Shown piece by piece: positions 62,931 through 64,000 of a DNA stretch of 64,000 nucleotides (positions within the stretch are counted from its first letter, which is position 1; every line of letters starts with the position of its first letter). Source of the DNA: Desulfoluna sp942491485 (GTDB taxonomy: Bacteria; Desulfobacterota; Desulfobacteria; Desulfobacterales; Desulfolunaceae); contig CALOAX010000005.1 of NCBI GenBank assembly GCA_942491485.1, positions 1-64,000 of the forward strand, written 5' to 3'. The notes under the pieces were generated by a model that saw only the letters and a list, made by a program, of their open reading frames with translations, was not told the origin of the DNA and did not search any database. Both the position numbers and the translations under genes were made by a program.

Positions 62931-63043
62931 CGGGCAACGCCCGGGGCGAATGTGATCTGACCCGAGGATCAAGGGGCTGAGAGCATTCGCAATCTGGAAA
63001 GTTTTTTATCAAACTTTTTTTAAAAAGTTTGCCGGCGGAGTCC
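62931..63043 (-). repeat. Type A/B composite module, inverted
   Basis: Contains CGGGC-AAC-GCCCG, GCGAATG/GCATTCGC and then the AAACTTTTTTTAAAAAGTTT palindrome of type B, ending GCCGGCGGAGTCC. A hybrid of both module types, 52 bases before putA. Confidence 0.78.
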
Positions 63044-63094
63044 AAAGCCTCCAGGCAAGGCAGTATGACCCATTAGACGCAGGAAGGAAGGACG

Positions 63095-64000
63095 ATGGAA
63101 AAGCAGATTGAGGCAAGACTGGTTCAAGAGGCAACAGAGTTGGCGGAGACGTGGCAGACCCGTGCCAACGAGTTGTTGACCCCCGATGAGAAGAAGCTTC
63201 AGAAGATGATGAGCAGGCTTCTTACCCACCCCTTGGACAAGGTGATCCTGACCCGAATGATCGACGAGAGCTTTCGGTCCGGGCTCACTCCCAAGGTGGC
63301 GGATCGGGTGTACACCCTCTTGAAGGAGAAGGGGATTCCCAAGTTTATGGGGCCCCTTGAAAAGTCGCTCATGATGCTTTTCATGGGAGTGGGGCGTCAT
63401 GTGCCCTGGGTTTCCGTGCCGCAGATGGTGGAGCAGATACGAAAGCAGAGCAGTCGGGCGGTGGTTCCCGGTGAGGAGGAACCCTTCAAGGCCCATCTGG
63501 CCAAGCGGAAAGAAGAAGGGGTCCGCATGAACATCAACCACATCGGAGAAGCGGTGCTGGGTGAAGAGGAGGCGAAACATCGTCTGGATGCCTATGTTCA
63601 TGACCTCTCCAGCCCGGACATCGAGTACATCTCGGTGAAGATTTCCACCATCTATTCCCAGATCTCCTCCCTGGCCATGGATGAAACCGTGGCGGAGTTG
63701 AAGAAACGTCTCACCGTGCTGTTCACCACAGCAGAAAAACACAATTACACCCGTAAAGACGGCACCACGGTGAAAAAGTTCGTGAACCTCGACATGGAGG
63801 AGTACCGGGACCTTGAGCTCACGGCCCGGGCATTCATGGAGACCCTGGATCAGAAGGAGCTGAAAAACCATGCTGCGGGTATCGTGCTCCAGGCCTACCT
63901 GCCCGATTCCTGGGCCATGCAGCGCAAGCTCACCGAGTGGGCGAAAGCGCGTGTGGCAGATGGGGGCGCTCCCATCAAGCTGCGCATCGTCAAAGGTGCC
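63095..64000 (+). CDS. putA: Bifunctional proline dehydrogenase/P5C dehydrogenase PutA, N-terminal part
   Basis: 302 residues are present and the frame is open at the right edge. The N-terminus (EARLVQEATELAETWQTRAN) precedes a proline-dehydrogenase TIM-barrel start: HIGEAVLGEEEAKHRLDAYV, YISVKISTIYSQISSLAMDE, FVNLDMEEYRDLELTARAFM and IVLQAYLPDSW. The enzyme oxidises proline to P5C with FAD and then to glutamate. AGGAAGGA precedes ATG 63095. Whether the P5C dehydrogenase half is fused lies outside the window. The FadR-type regulator upstream probably controls it. Confidence 0.88.
   Translation, partial: MEKQIEARLVQEATELAETWQTRANELLTPDEKKLQKMMSRLLTHPLDKVILTRMIDESFRSGLTPKVADRVYTLLKEKGIPKFMGPLEKSLMMLFMGVGRHVPWVSVPQMVEQIRKQSSRAVVPGEEEPFKAHLAKRKEEGVRMNINHIGEAVLGEEEAKHRLDAYVHDLSSPDIEYISVKISTIYSQISSLAMDETVAELKKRLTVLFTTAEKHNYTRKDGTTVKKFVNLDMEEYRDLELTARAFMETLDQKELKNHAAGIVLQAYLPDSWAMQRKLTEWAKARVADGGAPIKLRIVKGA

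Overview
The window does not read as one genome. It is four blocks of different base composition, gene content and apparent taxonomy, joined at three points (about 6,765, 29,425 and 31,870). Each join falls inside a protein-coding gene and truncates the genes on both sides. The simplest reading is a chimeric contig (assembly or amplification artefact), so gene order across the joins should not be interpreted biologically.

Block 1 (1-~6,765, very GC-rich, all minus strand) is a type IV pilus locus, pilT (5'-truncated)-pilB-pilC. It is followed by an 84-bp minisatellite, a membrane histidine kinase, a small secreted-type protein and a HTH protein cut by the window edge. The small protein looks planctomycete-like.

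Block 2 (~6,765-29,425, moderate GC) looks like a Gemmata-type planctomycete. It carries a TonB/ExbB/ExbD energy-transduction cluster, a LipB homologue lacking its usual catalytic residues, a Tat-exported DUF1501 protein, an SGNH-type protein, a SpoIID-domain protein, a poly-gamma-glutamate-type operon (pgsB-pgsC-pgsW), a HEAT-repeat protein, a BBP7-type outer-membrane protein, two DUF3467 proteins and an AtuA-type pair. Two families of palindromic intergenic repeats and a promoter-to-terminator small-RNA candidate occur here.

Block 3 (~29,425-31,870, GC-rich) holds an lgt 3' end, a LysM/TPR-type protein and a Ser/Thr kinase with a PEGA domain, a Myxococcota-like set. All are broken by many frameshifts, which suggests poor consensus quality.

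Block 4 (~31,870-64,000) looks like a Desulfobacterota (Desulfoluna-like) genome. It carries TIGR03545/TIGR03546 genes, adenine deaminase, an Fe(III) ABC transporter (fbpABC), proton-translocating transhydrogenase (pntAB), a YitT protein, an AcuI/YhdH reductase, two MscS paralogues, an APC permease with small membrane partners, an HD-GYP protein, exonuclease III, thiol peroxidase, a GcvT-SHMT fusion, a RAYT (REP-associated tyrosine transposase), and a FadR-type regulator beside putA.

The most interesting biology is in block 4. Its gene gaps hold about 25 related repeat modules, many arranged as inverted doublets whose outer ends read GCCTCCGGCGGC. This is a REPIN-like organisation, and a RAYT gene sits in the same block. 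Other highlights are the GcvT-SHMT fusion, a multi-stem leader RNA upstream of fbpA, and a palindromic operator overlapping a near-consensus promoter before the putA-linked regulator. No tRNA, rRNA or CRISPR array was recognised.
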